Source of the DNA: an uncultured Flavobacteriaceae bacterium
GTDB lineage: Bacteria > Bacteroidota > Bacteroidia > Flavobacteriales > Flavobacteriaceae
DNA length: 8,185 nucleotides
Direction of reading: 5' to 3'
NCBI GenBank assembly: GCA_913052425.1
Contig: CAJXEG010000060.1
Span: 1-8,185 of the forward strand
The first letter of the stretch is position 1, and each line of letters opens with the position of its first letter. The notes under the pieces are model-generated. The model was not told the origin of the DNA. It did no database searches and saw only the letters and a program-made list of their open reading frames with translations. Below, piece by piece: positions 1 through 6,976 of this stretch. The translations under genes were made by a program, and so were the position numbers.

Positions 1-219
1 GCCTTAAAACTTACGGCAGATGATATGTTAAATTCCAAGTTGATTGATAAAATCATCAAAGAACCCCTGGGTGGAGCCCACTATGACCGAGAAAAGGTTT
101 TTCAAACGGTCAAAAAACAAATGATTGATGCTTTTAGAATGCTCGACAAAATGGACAGTGATCAACTGATTGAATCAAGAAGAGCGAAGTTTTCAAATAT
201 GGGAGCCTTCCAAGGCTAA
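1..219 (+). CDS. accA: Acetyl-CoA carboxylase carboxyltransferase subunit alpha, C-terminal fragment
   Basis: This is the last 72 codons of a gene whose start lies left of the window; the frame is open from base 1 to a TAA stop at 217-219. The fragment reads ALKLTADDM, then IIKEPLGGAHYDRE, then RRAKFSNMG near the end. The EPLGGAH motif and the closing RR-x5-MG pattern are characteristic of the AccA C-terminus. In the family, AccA pairs with AccD to form the carboxyltransferase that moves the carboxyl group from carboxybiotin to acetyl-CoA, giving malonyl-CoA for fatty-acid synthesis in the cytoplasm. The ATG at base 25 is internal and is not the true start. The gene is followed by a 128-base gap before dnaB, with a possible terminator in it. 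The catalytic crotonase-like core is not in view, so intactness of the full gene cannot be judged. Confidence 0.93.
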   Translation, partial: ALKLTADDMLNSKLIDKIIKEPLGGAHYDREKVFQTVKKQMIDAFRMLDKMDSDQLIESRRAKFSNMGAFQG

Positions 220-285
220 GTTTGACTCGCTTTTGGGTCTTATTAACAAGTTTAATTTTTTATCAACAACCAATTTGTTTACCCC

Positions 286-311
286 TGTAGGATAAGTCCT
301 GCATTTATTTT
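286..311 (+). terminator. Possible rho-independent terminator downstream of accA
   Basis: TGTAGGA (286-292) can pair with TCCTGCA (297-303) around a TAAG loop, giving a 7-bp stem with one T-G wobble. It is followed directly by the T-rich run TTTATTTT (304-311). It lies 66 bases after the accA stop and 36 bases before the dnaB start, so it could end the accA transcript and separate it from dnaB. The stem is short and not very GC-rich, so strength is uncertain. Confidence 0.45.
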
Positions 312-324
312 GACAGTATACCAA

Positions 325-337
325 GTAAACCGTTTAC
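325..337. promoter_or_regulatory. Perfect palindrome GTAAAC-C-GTTTAC just upstream of dnaB
   Basis: GTAAAC (325-330) and GTTTAC (332-337) are perfect inverted repeats around a single C, ending 10 bases before the dnaB ATG. A third copy of the half-site, GTTTAC, lies at 277-282 in the same gap. The form resembles a protein-binding operator more than an RNA hairpin, because a one-base loop cannot form. LacI/GalR-type regulators bind related AAAC/GTTT palindromes, but those usually have an even-length CG centre, so no regulator is assigned. It does not match the DnaA box consensus TTATCCACA. Confidence 0.3.
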
Positions 338-347
338 ATTAGCCCAC

Positions 348-1880
348 ATGGAAAAAAGCAAACCTATACAAGCCAAAAAACAATCTTCAGGAACGGTCAT
401 CAGCCTACAGCAGGGGAAGTTGCCCCCACAGGCCATAGAACTGGAAGAGGCTGTTTTAGGTGCTATGCTCATCGATAAAAAAGGAGTAGACGAGGTCATC
501 GACCTGCTCGAGCCTGAAGCTTTTTACAAAACGGCTCATCAAAATATTTTCGAATCGATTTTTAATTTGTTTCAAAATTCACAACCCATTGACTTGCTGA
601 CGGTTTCTGCCGATTTGAGAAAAAATGGAAAGTTGGAAAGCATTGGAGGGGATTATTATTTGGTTCAACTCACCCAAAAGGTTGCTTCTTCTGCACACAT
701 CGAATTTCACGCCCGAATTATTTTACAGAAATACATTCAAAGAAGTCTGATCCGAATTTCTAACGAAATCATCGAATCTTCCTACAAGGAGTCGATCGAT
801 GTCTTTGATCTGTTGGATGAGGCGGAATCCAAGTTGTATGATGTGGCCCAAGGGAATGTCAAAAAATCCTCAGACACAGCACAAAACTTGGTGATGTTGG
901 CCAAGAAAAAAATTGAAGAAATTGCGAATAAGGAGGGCTTGAGTGGTGTGGCTACCGGTTTCGAAAAGCTGGATTCACTGACCTCGGGATGGCAACCCAG
1001 TGATTTGATCATCATCGCTGCACGTCCGGGTATGGGTAAAACCGCACTTACCCTTTCCATGGCCCGAAACATGGCAGTGACCCAGCAAACTCCTGTTGCT
1101 TTTTTTTCCTTGGAAATGTCATCTGTTCAACTGATCACCCGATTGATTTCAGCCGAAACAGGCCTGTCGTCTGAGAAACTGAGAACCGGAAAATTGGCAG
1201 ATCACGAGTGGAAACAACTCAACGTAAAGGTTGGGGATTTGGAAAAAGCCCCCTTGTTTATCGATGACACCCCTGCATTGTCGATCTTCGATCTTCGTGC
1301 AAAAGCCAGGAGACTGGCCTCACAACACGACATCAAGCTCATCATCGTAGATTATCTACAGTTGATGACCGCTGGTACCAGCAGTAAGGCAGGAAATCGC
1401 GAACAAGAAATTTCTACCATTTCGAGAAACTTAAAGTCATTGGCCAAAGAATTGGACATTCCGGTCATTGCGCTGTCTCAGCTCTCCAGGGCCGTAGAGA
1501 CCAGAGGGGGAACCAAACGACCTCAATTGTCTGACCTTAGGGAATCCGGAGCCATTGAACAAGATGCCGATATCGTTTCTTTTATCTACCGTCCAGAGTA
1601 TTACGGCATTGAGGAGTGGGACGATGAGGAACACACTTCTTCCATCGGTCAAGCCGAGTTTATTGTGGCCAAACACCGAAACGGTGGATTGGACAACATT
1701 CGCATGAAATTTATAGGGCAATTGGGTAAGTTCGAAGATTTACAACCCAACGATTCTCCCTACGAATTCCAATCCAAAATGAATGACAATGATTCCTCCA
1801 ATCCTCCTATTGAGAGGTTACCGGGGCCGGATGATGCTTTCGATCTTCCCTCAAATGATGGGGATGATATGCCTTTCTAA
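348..1880 (+). CDS. dnaB: Replicative DNA helicase DnaB
   Basis: Encodes a 510-residue protein, slightly longer than E. coli DnaB (471). DnaB is the hexameric, ATP-driven helicase that unwinds the lagging-strand template at the replication fork and recruits primase. The N-terminal DnaB domain begins near residue 26 (PPQAIELEEAVLGAML), after a polar leader. The RecA-like C-terminal domain carries Walker A RPGMGKT (Lys231), Walker B LIIVDYLQLM (Asp335), the family signature DLRESGAIEQDAD (starting at Asp396) and KHRNGG, where Arg444 is the expected arginine finger. The tail is acidic and ends in DDMPF. No intein interrupts the gene, although dnaB is a frequent intein site. The ATG at 348 gives the complete N-domain. 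The gene stands alone on its strand and converges on the HAD phosphatase gene, overlapping it by 4 bases. No loader gene is visible. Confidence 0.97.
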   Translation: MEKSKPIQAKKQSSGTVISLQQGKLPPQAIELEEAVLGAMLIDKKGVDEVIDLLEPEAFYKTAHQNIFESIFNLFQNSQPIDLLTVSADLRKNGKLESIGGDYYLVQLTQKVASSAHIEFHARIILQKYIQRSLIRISNEIIESSYKESIDVFDLLDEAESKLYDVAQGNVKKSSDTAQNLVMLAKKKIEEIANKEGLSGVATGFEKLDSLTSGWQPSDLIIIAARPGMGKTALTLSMARNMAVTQQTPVAFFSLEMSSVQLITRLISAETGLSSEKLRTGKLADHEWKQLNVKVGDLEKAPLFIDDTPALSIFDLRAKARRLASQHDIKLIIVDYLQLMTAGTSSKAGNREQEISTISRNLKSLAKELDIPVIALSQLSRAVETRGGTKRPQLSDLRESGAIEQDADIVSFIYRPEYYGIEEWDDEEHTSSIGQAEFIVAKHRNGGLDNIRMKFIGQLGKFEDLQPNDSPYEFQSKMNDNDSSNPPIERLPGPDDAFDLPSNDGDDMPF

Positions 1881-2494
1881 ATGCGTATCGCTTTTGCCTT
1901 AAGGTTGCATTCTAAGTCAGCGGGATTGTTAAAGTGAATGATATGAATGCCCATCTCTGCAGCGGCTTCAATGTTTCTCAGGTTGTCGTCAATAAAGAGG
2001 CTTTCCTCGGCCTTAAAACCAAAACGATCCAAGGTCAATTGGTAAATCTCAGGGAAGGGTTTACGTGTTTTTTCAGTACCCGAAACCACAATGCCTTCAA
2101 AGCGGTGAAGAAACTCAAATCGCTCCAAGGCAACAGGAAAGGTCTCCGCACTCCAGTTGGTCAAAGCCGCGACCCTATAATCGGGTTTTTTGAGCAGTTT
2201 ATTGAGGATTACAACCGTTTCTGAAATAGAATCTCCCAGCATCTCCTCCCAACGTCCATAGTACATTCTGATCCATTGCTCGTATTGGGGAAACATTTTT
2301 ACCCGATCCTCGGTGGCTTGTTGTAGAGGATAGCCTGCATCTTGATTTTCATTCCAATCCATAGTACAGATCTCATCAAAAAACCATTGCATTTTTTTAC
2401 GATCTCCTCCAAAGACTTCCAAATAGACGTATTCCGGATTCCAATCGATGAGTACGCCGCCCAAATCAAAAATGATGTTTTTAATCTCACTCAT
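1877..2494 (-). CDS. HAD-superfamily hydrolase, subfamily IA (YihX-like phosphatase)
   Basis: Encodes a 205-residue cytoplasmic HAD hydrolase. Motif I is IIFDLGGVLID, with nucleophile Asp10. Motif II is ALTNWS (Thr112). The motif III lysine is in TRKPFPEIY (Lys145). Motif IV is SLFIDDNLRN (Asp169, Asp170). An insert between motifs I and II forms the helical cap typical of subfamily I. The usual second aspartate of DxD is Gly12, as is common in the FDLGGV/FDLGNV group that includes E. coli YihX, a sugar-phosphate phosphatase. The substrate here cannot be told from sequence. The gene starts 11 bases after the prfB stop on the same strand and is probably cotranscribed with it. Its stop overlaps the dnaB stop on the opposite strand. 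The ATG start is well placed just before motif I. Confidence 0.9.
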   Translation of the reverse strand: MSEIKNIIFDLGGVLIDWNPEYVYLEVFGGDRKKMQWFFDEICTMDWNENQDAGYPLQQATEDRVKMFPQYEQWIRMYYGRWEEMLGDSISETVVILNKLLKKPDYRVAALTNWSAETFPVALERFEFLHRFEGIVVSGTEKTRKPFPEIYQLTLDRFGFKAEESLFIDDNLRNIEAAAEMGIHIIHFNNPADLECNLKAKAIRI

Positions 2495-2505
2495 AATGTT
2501 TTAAT

Positions 2506-3598
2506 TTATTTTTTTTGTCCCATCAACATCAAATAGCTTCTCAGAAAAGCATCAATATCTCCGTTCATTACACTGTCAACATCATTGGTTTCGGTTTGAG
2601 TTCTCACATCCTTCACCAGTTTGTAGGGGTGCATCACATAGTTTCTGATTTGAGATCCCCATTCGATTTTCTTTTTAGAGCCTTCGATCTGGTCTCGGGC
2701 CGATAATTTTTTCTGTAATTCAATTTCATAAAGCTGTGATTTTAATAATTGCATGGCTTTATTTTTGTTCTCCAATTGTGATCGGGTCTCCGAATTTTCA
2801 ATGATGATCCCTGTAGGATGATGCCTCAACCGAACTGCGGTTTCTACCTTGTTGACATTTTGCCCTCCGGCACCACTGGCACGCATGGTTTCCCAAGTAA
2901 TTTCAGATGGATTTACGACAATCTCTATAGTATGATCAACTAAAGGATAAACATATACCGAAGCAAAAGAAGTATGTCTTTTTGCATTACTGTCAAAAGG
3001 GGAAATACGAACCAGTCGGTGCACTCCGTTTTCTCCTTTAAGCCATCCAAAAGCAAATTCCCCACTGAATTCCAGGGTTACGGTTTTTATTCCCGTCACA
3101 TCTCCACCCTGGTGGTTGAGTTCTCTGGCTTTGATCTTATTTTTTTCGGCCCACATTAAGTACATCCGCATAAGCATCTCGGCCCAATCACAACTTTCTG
3201 TTCCTCCCGCTCCTGCAGTGATCTGAAGTACTGCACTGAGGTCATCTCCTTCGTCGGACAACATGTTTCGAAATTCAATGTCTTCGAGTAGACGCAGGGT
3301 TTGACGGTAATGGTCTTCTACTTCGGCATCCGTGATTTCTCCTGCATTTTGAAACTCCAACAAAACCGTAAGGTCTTCTTGCTTTTGTCTGACAACTTCA
3401 TAGTCTTCCACCCATTTTTTTAGGTTTCTAATCTCGCGCATCAGCATTTCCGCCTGCTGGGCGTCATCCCAAAAATTTGGAGCCAGTGTTTTTTCCTCTA
3501 GATTGGTGATTTCTATTTTTTTGGCATCAATGTCAAAGATACCCCCTTAACGCACCCAGGCGATCATTAAGTTCTTTTTCTTTTTCTGAAGAAATCAT
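2506..3598 (-). CDS. prfB: Peptide chain release factor 2, expressed through a +1 programmed frameshift
   Basis: RF2 recognises UGA and UAA stop codons on the ribosome and triggers peptide release. Translation begins at the ATG at 3598-3596 ([21 protein letters not shown]) and meets an in-frame TGA at 3535-3533. After a +1 shift it continues as [22 protein letters not shown] into a long frame ending at 2506, giving about 363 residues (E. coli has 365). The codon-recognition tripeptide SPF is at residues 199-201 and the catalytic GGQ at 244-246. The residue equivalent to E. coli position 246 is Ala, the form associated with full activity. A simple ORF caller would start wrongly at the ATG at 3447 and lose the first 50 residues. 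Expression should be self-limiting, because ample RF2 terminates at its own UGA. The HAD gene follows after 11 bases. No lysS follows, unlike in E. coli. Confidence 0.96.
3532..3547 (-). promoter_or_regulatory. RF2 programmed +1 frameshift site
   Basis: On the minus strand the bases read AGG GGG TAT CTT TGA C. They contain the three known elements of RF2 recoding. AGGGGG is the internal Shine-Dalgarno-like stimulator and sits 3 bases before CTT. CTT is the slippery leucine codon. TGA-C is the weak stop context. The ribosome slips one base from CUU to UUU and resumes at GAC (3534-3532), codon 22. The zero frame meets a second TGA two codons later, so unshifted ribosomes cannot read on. The protein on both sides of the site matches RF2 in the corresponding frame, which rules out a sequencing error or simple decay. 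Confidence 0.96.
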
Positions 3599-3626
3599 TT
3601 TATAATTTTTGTAAATTAACAACTAA

Positions 3627-3654
3627 CAAAATTAATTTTAAATTCCAAACCCAA
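3627..3654 (-). promoter_or_regulatory. Candidate Bacteroidota-type promoter for prfB
   Basis: On the minus strand, TTG (3654-3652) is followed after exactly 17 bases by TAATTTTG (3634-3627). This fits the Bacteroidota sigma-A pattern TTG-N17-19-TAnnTTTG at every fixed base. The -7 box ends 28 bases before the prfB ATG, leaving a short A/T-rich leader. It lies in the 102-base divergent region shared with the oligopeptidase gene and would drive prfB and the HAD gene together. The region is AT-rich, so chance matches are possible. Confidence 0.55.
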
Positions 3655-3700
3655 AACATATTTTAGAATTAAGTCAAAGTAAAAATCAACCTACTTAAAT

Positions 3701-5848
3701 ATGAAATTCAAAAACTTTCCCTTCAGATTTTTTTTTCCATTCATTTACTCAATTACATTTGCCCTAGGATGTAATTCTAACTATAAAAGCATGCCCAATT
3801 CCAACATAAGCCGACCGGAGGCTGATGTAGTTCCTTATCAACACAAGATTCACGACCACATTCGCATTGATCCTTATTATTGGCTCAACCAAAGGGACAA
3901 TCCCGAGGTTTTGGATTATCTGGATCGGGAAAACGATTACTATCAAAAAATGACCGCTCATACCCAAGCGTTTCAAGAGGAGCTTTATAAAGAAATGCGG
4001 GCAAGGATCAAAGAGGACGACAGCTCTGTTCCTTACTTTTACAATGGTTACTGGTACATTACCCGCTATGAGGAGGGAAAAGACTATCCGGTTTACGTCC
4101 GAAAAAAAGAAGTGCTGACCGCCACTGAGGAGATATTGTTCGACTGTAATAAGATGGCTAAAGGTTTGGATTATTTTCGACTGGTGGGAATTTCGGTAAG
4201 TCCGGACAACACCAAAGTCGCTTTTGGCGTTGATACTGTCTCACGAAGGCAGTATACCATCAAGGTCAAAGACCTGGAAAGTGGTGAAATATTAAAAACC
4301 AAAATAGAAAACACCACCGGAGGCAGTGTGTGGGCAGCCGATAATGCGTCGCTTTTTTACAACAAAAAAGATGAACAAACCCTCCGTTCTGAGGCGGTTT
4401 ACAAACACCACATCAATGTCCCAGAACAAGAAGATCAATTGGTTTATAATGAAGCTGACGAAACCTATGCTGTCTATGTCAGTGCTTCCAAATCCAGAAA
4501 ATACATTTTTATTTCCTCTCACAGTACCACCACCAGTGAGCATCGTTTTATCAAATCCGATCAACCGGAGGCGACTTTTAAGGTCGTTCACCCTCGAACA
4601 AGTGGTTTGGAGTATAATGTTGCCCATTTTGGAGATCATTTTTACATTCACACCAACCTCAACGAAGCTACCAATTTTCAGATCATGCGAACTGCTGTTA
4701 ACCAGACCAATTCTGAATTCTGGGAGCCATTGTTGCCCCACCGCGAGGATGTTTTGATTGAGGATATCGAATTGTTTGACCAGTATTGGGTGGTGAACGA
4801 AAGAGAGAACGGTCTTTCGAGACTGCGGATTATGCGATGGGACGATACAGCAGACTATTATCTTCCCATAGAGGAAGAAACCTATTCGCTTAACGTTTCT
4901 TTCAATCCTGAGTTTGGGTCAAACCAGTTGCGGTATGTTTTCAATTCATTGACTACCCCCAGTTCCGTGATCGAATTTGACATGGCTTCCCAACAAAAGA
5001 CCATTTTAAAAACCCAAGAGGTTTTGGGGGGAGATTTTGACCCCAGCCATTACGTTTCAAAAAGATTGTGGGCCGATGCCAGAGATGGTTCCAAAATCCC
5101 CATTTCACTGGTTCATCACAAGGATACCCAACTGTCCGAGACCACTCCCATTTTGCAATACGCCTACGGTTCCTATGGTCATACCATTGATCCCTCTTTT
5201 TCTTCCAATCGATTGAGCTTATTGGATCGGGGTTTTGCCTTTGCCATCGCCCACATCAGGGGAGGGGAGTATTTGGGAAGAGATTGGTACGAGAACGGGA
5301 AACTGTTGAAGAAAAAGAATACTTTTTACGATTTTATTGATTGTTCAAAATTCTTAATCGAGCAAAAATATACTTCCCCAGAACACCTCTACGCCAATGG
5401 AGGTTCTGCTGGAGGACTATTGATGGGCGTTGTCATCAATCTGGCTCCTGATTTGTACAATGGGGTGATCGCCGATGTTCCTTTTGTCGATGTGGTCACC
5501 ACCATGTTGGACGATACCATTCCACTGACCACCTCGGAATATGACGAATGGGGCAATCCCAATAAAAAAGAGTATTACGACTATATGCTTTCTTATTCTC
5601 CCTATGATCAGGTAAAAACACAAGATTATCCCCATTTGTTGGTGACCTCGGGCTTGCACGATTCCCAAGTTCAGTATTTTGAGCCTACCAAATGGGTCGC
5701 TCGACTGAGGGCCAACAAGACAGATCAAAATTTATTGTTTTTGGATACCAATATGAAAGCCGGACACAGTGGGGCTTCCGGGCGTTTTGACAGCCTGAAG
5801 GAATTGGCCAAAAAATTTGCTTTTATAATTGATTTGGAAGAAAAATAG
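3701..5848 (+). CDS. ptrB: Oligopeptidase B (S9A prolyl oligopeptidase family), predicted lipoprotein
   Basis: Encodes a 715-residue serine peptidase that should cleave short peptides after Arg or Lys. Layout: export signal (1-23), N-terminal segment with IRIDPYYWL, beta-propeller (about 95-440), then an alpha/beta-hydrolase domain. The catalytic triad is Ser569 (GGSAGG), Asp654 (SGLHDSQV) and His689 (KAGHSG). The 85- and 35-residue spacings match E. coli OpB. YGSYG (Tyr489) is the expected oxyanion-hole element. Glu613 and Asp615 (TTSEYDEWGNP) sit where OpB has the two glutamates that bind the basic P1 residue. The N-terminus has basic residues, a Phe-rich hydrophobic stretch and a lipobox-like FALGC with Cys24, suggesting a membrane-anchored periplasmic protein. 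Starting at Met31 instead would give a cytosolic 685-residue enzyme, close to the E. coli length (686). Only a weak promoter-like match (TTA-N18-TATTTTAG, 3638-3666) is visible upstream. Confidence 0.93.
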   Translation: MKFKNFPFRFFFPFIYSITFALGCNSNYKSMPNSNISRPEADVVPYQHKIHDHIRIDPYYWLNQRDNPEVLDYLDRENDYYQKMTAHTQAFQEELYKEMRARIKEDDSSVPYFYNGYWYITRYEEGKDYPVYVRKKEVLTATEEILFDCNKMAKGLDYFRLVGISVSPDNTKVAFGVDTVSRRQYTIKVKDLESGEILKTKIENTTGGSVWAADNASLFYNKKDEQTLRSEAVYKHHINVPEQEDQLVYNEADETYAVYVSASKSRKYIFISSHSTTTSEHRFIKSDQPEATFKVVHPRTSGLEYNVAHFGDHFYIHTNLNEATNFQIMRTAVNQTNSEFWEPLLPHREDVLIEDIELFDQYWVVNERENGLSRLRIMRWDDTADYYLPIEEETYSLNVSFNPEFGSNQLRYVFNSLTTPSSVIEFDMASQQKTILKTQEVLGGDFDPSHYVSKRLWADARDGSKIPISLVHHKDTQLSETTPILQYAYGSYGHTIDPSFSSNRLSLLDRGFAFAIAHIRGGEYLGRDWYENGKLLKKKNTFYDFIDCSKFLIEQKYTSPEHLYANGGSAGGLLMGVVINLAPDLYNGVIADVPFVDVVTTMLDDTIPLTTSEYDEWGNPNKKEYYDYMLSYSPYDQVKTQDYPHLLVTSGLHDSQVQYFEPTKWVARLRANKTDQNLLFLDTNMKAGHSGASGRFDSLKELAKKFAFIIDLEEK

Positions 5849-5873
5849 TCTTTAAAAAAAAGTGTTATTTTTG
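5846..5873 (+). promoter_or_regulatory. Candidate promoter for the sulfonolipid-type gene pair
   Basis: TATTTTTG (5866-5873) fits the Bacteroidota -7 pattern TAnnTTTG exactly. At a 17-base spacing upstream is TAG (5846-5848), which matches TTG at two of three bases and is also the stop codon of the oligopeptidase gene. The -7 box ends only 11 bases before the ATG at 5885, so a transcript from here would have a very short leader, or translation could begin at the second ATG (5912). It would allow expression independent of the upstream gene. Confidence 0.4.
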
Positions 5874-5884
5874 CAACGGAAAAG

Positions 5885-6937
5885 ATGGAAAAAAATAAAT
5901 CCAACAGCGGAATGAAGGTTAGTGAAAATGTACTGTCCTTAATCGGCAGTACACCCTTGATCCGACTAAAAAAAGTAGTTAAAGGTTTTTCAGGAAACTT
6001 TTTCGCCAAGTTTGAGGCCTTCAATCCCGGCCATTCCAACAAAGATAGAATAGCACTACACATAATCGAAGAAGCCGAGAAAAAAGGCATTCTTAAATCC
6101 GGTGACACCATCATTGAAACAACTTCTGGAAACACTGGTTTTAGTTTGGCGATGGTTTCCTTGATCAAGGGTTATGATTGTATTCTGGCGGTAAGCTCAA
6201 AGTCTTCCAAAGACAAGATTGAAATGTTGCATGCTATGGGGGCCAAAGTCTACGTTTGTCCTGCAAATGTATCGGCAGAGGATTCAAGATCCTATTACCA
6301 AGTAGCCAAAACCTTACACAACGAAATCAAAGATTCTGTTTATATCAATCAGTATTTTAACAACCTCAACATTGAAGCCCATTACAAAACCACAGGCCCG
6401 GAGATTTGGGAACAAACCGACGGTAAAATTACCCATTTGGTGGCCTGCTCCGGTACAGGCGGAACCATTTCCGGTTCTGCCAAATACCTTAAAAAGCAAA
6501 ACCCCGATATTGAAATTATTGGTGTTGACGCTTACGGTTCCGTTCTCAAAAAATACCATGAGACTAAAGAATTGGATACTGACGAAATTTATCCCTACCG
6601 CATCGAAGGACTGGGGAAAAATCTGATTCCTACCGCAACGGACTTTGAGTCCATAGATACTTTTATTAAGGTCACAGACGAGGACAGCGCCCATATGGCC
6701 CGCGAGGTCACCCGTAAGGAAGGGCTTTTTGTGGGTTATACCTCCGGTGCAGCCATGCAAGCCGTCAAGCAACTCAACCTAAAAGAAAAATTCAACGATG
6801 ACAGCTGTGTTGTCATCATCTTCCCCGATCACGGTTCTCGCTATATGAGTAAGATATACAGTGACGATTGGATGAATGAACAAGGATTCTTTGATTCTGC
6901 CAACCAAGAAGCCCCCAATAAAATCGAATACATATAA
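5885..6937 (+). CDS. PLP-dependent cysteine synthase/CBS-like enzyme, probable cysteate synthase
   Basis: Encodes a 350-residue fold-type II PLP enzyme of the CysK/CysM/CBS family. Seen in order: GSTPLIRL (21-28); [10 protein letters not shown] with the PLP lysine Lys53; ETTSGNTG (78-85), which binds the substrate carboxylate; SGTGGT (189-194), which holds the PLP phosphate; and GYTSGAA (284-290), where Ser287 is expected to contact the pyridine nitrogen. There is no CBS regulatory domain pair and no haem-binding N-domain. Family members replace the beta-substituent of serine derivatives with a sulfur nucleophile. Because the next gene, 24 bases downstream, is an SPT-like acyltransferase, I infer the sulfonolipid role: O-phosphoserine plus sulfite to cysteate. 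Ordinary cysteine or cystathionine synthesis remains possible. The start at 5885 follows the oligopeptidase by 36 bases; a second ATG at 5912 ([12 protein letters not shown]) is plausible and leaves all motifs intact. Confidence 0.85.
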   Translation: MEKNKSNSGMKVSENVLSLIGSTPLIRLKKVVKGFSGNFFAKFEAFNPGHSNKDRIALHIIEEAEKKGILKSGDTIIETTSGNTGFSLAMVSLIKGYDCILAVSSKSSKDKIEMLHAMGAKVYVCPANVSAEDSRSYYQVAKTLHNEIKDSVYINQYFNNLNIEAHYKTTGPEIWEQTDGKITHLVACSGTGGTISGSAKYLKKQNPDIEIIGVDAYGSVLKKYHETKELDTDEIYPYRIEGLGKNLIPTATDFESIDTFIKVTDEDSAHMAREVTRKEGLFVGYTSGAAMQAVKQLNLKEKFNDDSCVVIIFPDHGSRYMSKIYSDDWMNEQGFFDSANQEAPNKIEYI

Positions 6938-6950
6938 ACACACGCACACC

Positions 6951-6976
6951 TGAAGGATTTAATGATGAAGGATTTA
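6951..6976 (+). repeat. Short tandem duplication around the acyltransferase start codon
   Basis: TGAAGGATTTA occurs at 6951-6961 and again at 6966-6976, a 15-base period. The second copy encodes the first residues of the protein (KDL after Met-Met). The first copy, read in the same frame, also gives KDL directly upstream of ATGATG. This looks like a small in-frame duplication that copied codons 2-5 into the leader and left two adjacent ATG codons. Confidence 0.6.

Noticed and set aside
204..217. Small hairpin AGCCT-TCCA-AGGCT at the accA stop as a terminator
   Set aside because: The stem is only 5 bp and no T-run follows closely; the structure at 286-311 is a better candidate.
217..224. TAAGTTTG as a -7 box for dnaB
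   Set aside because: It fits TAnnTTTG, but there is no TTG at 17-19 bases upstream, it overlaps the accA stop, and it is over 120 bases from dnaB; probably chance.
348..1880. A possible intein in dnaB
   Set aside because: The motifs from Walker A to the arginine finger are continuous at normal spacing, and the protein is 510 residues, too short to hold an intein.
1877..2494. HAD protein judged inactive because motif I reads DLG and not DxD
   Set aside because: Gly at this position is normal in the FDLGGV/FDLGNV group, which includes active phosphatases, and all other motifs are present.
2506..3447. A shorter 313-residue RF2 starting at the ATG at 3447
   Set aside because: The RF2-like sequence continues upstream in the same frame ([18 protein letters not shown]) and joins the N-terminal piece through a canonical frameshift site; the ATG at 3447 is an internal methionine.
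3533..3535. prfB as a pseudogene with a premature TGA
   Set aside because: The stop lies within all the known RF2 recoding elements, and both flanks are intact RF2 sequence.
4292..4741. Antisense open frame of 149 codons inside the oligopeptidase gene
   Set aside because: It overlaps the propeller-coding part of a clearly real gene and shows no family features.
5725..6168. Antisense frame of 147 codons spanning the end of the oligopeptidase gene and the start of the next gene
   Set aside because: It spans the junction of two well-supported plus-strand genes and has no recognisable motif of its own.
6314..6772. Antisense open frame of 152 codons inside the cysteine-synthase-like gene
   Set aside because: It lies fully opposite a gene with strong family motifs, and its translation has no recognisable domain; a shadow frame.
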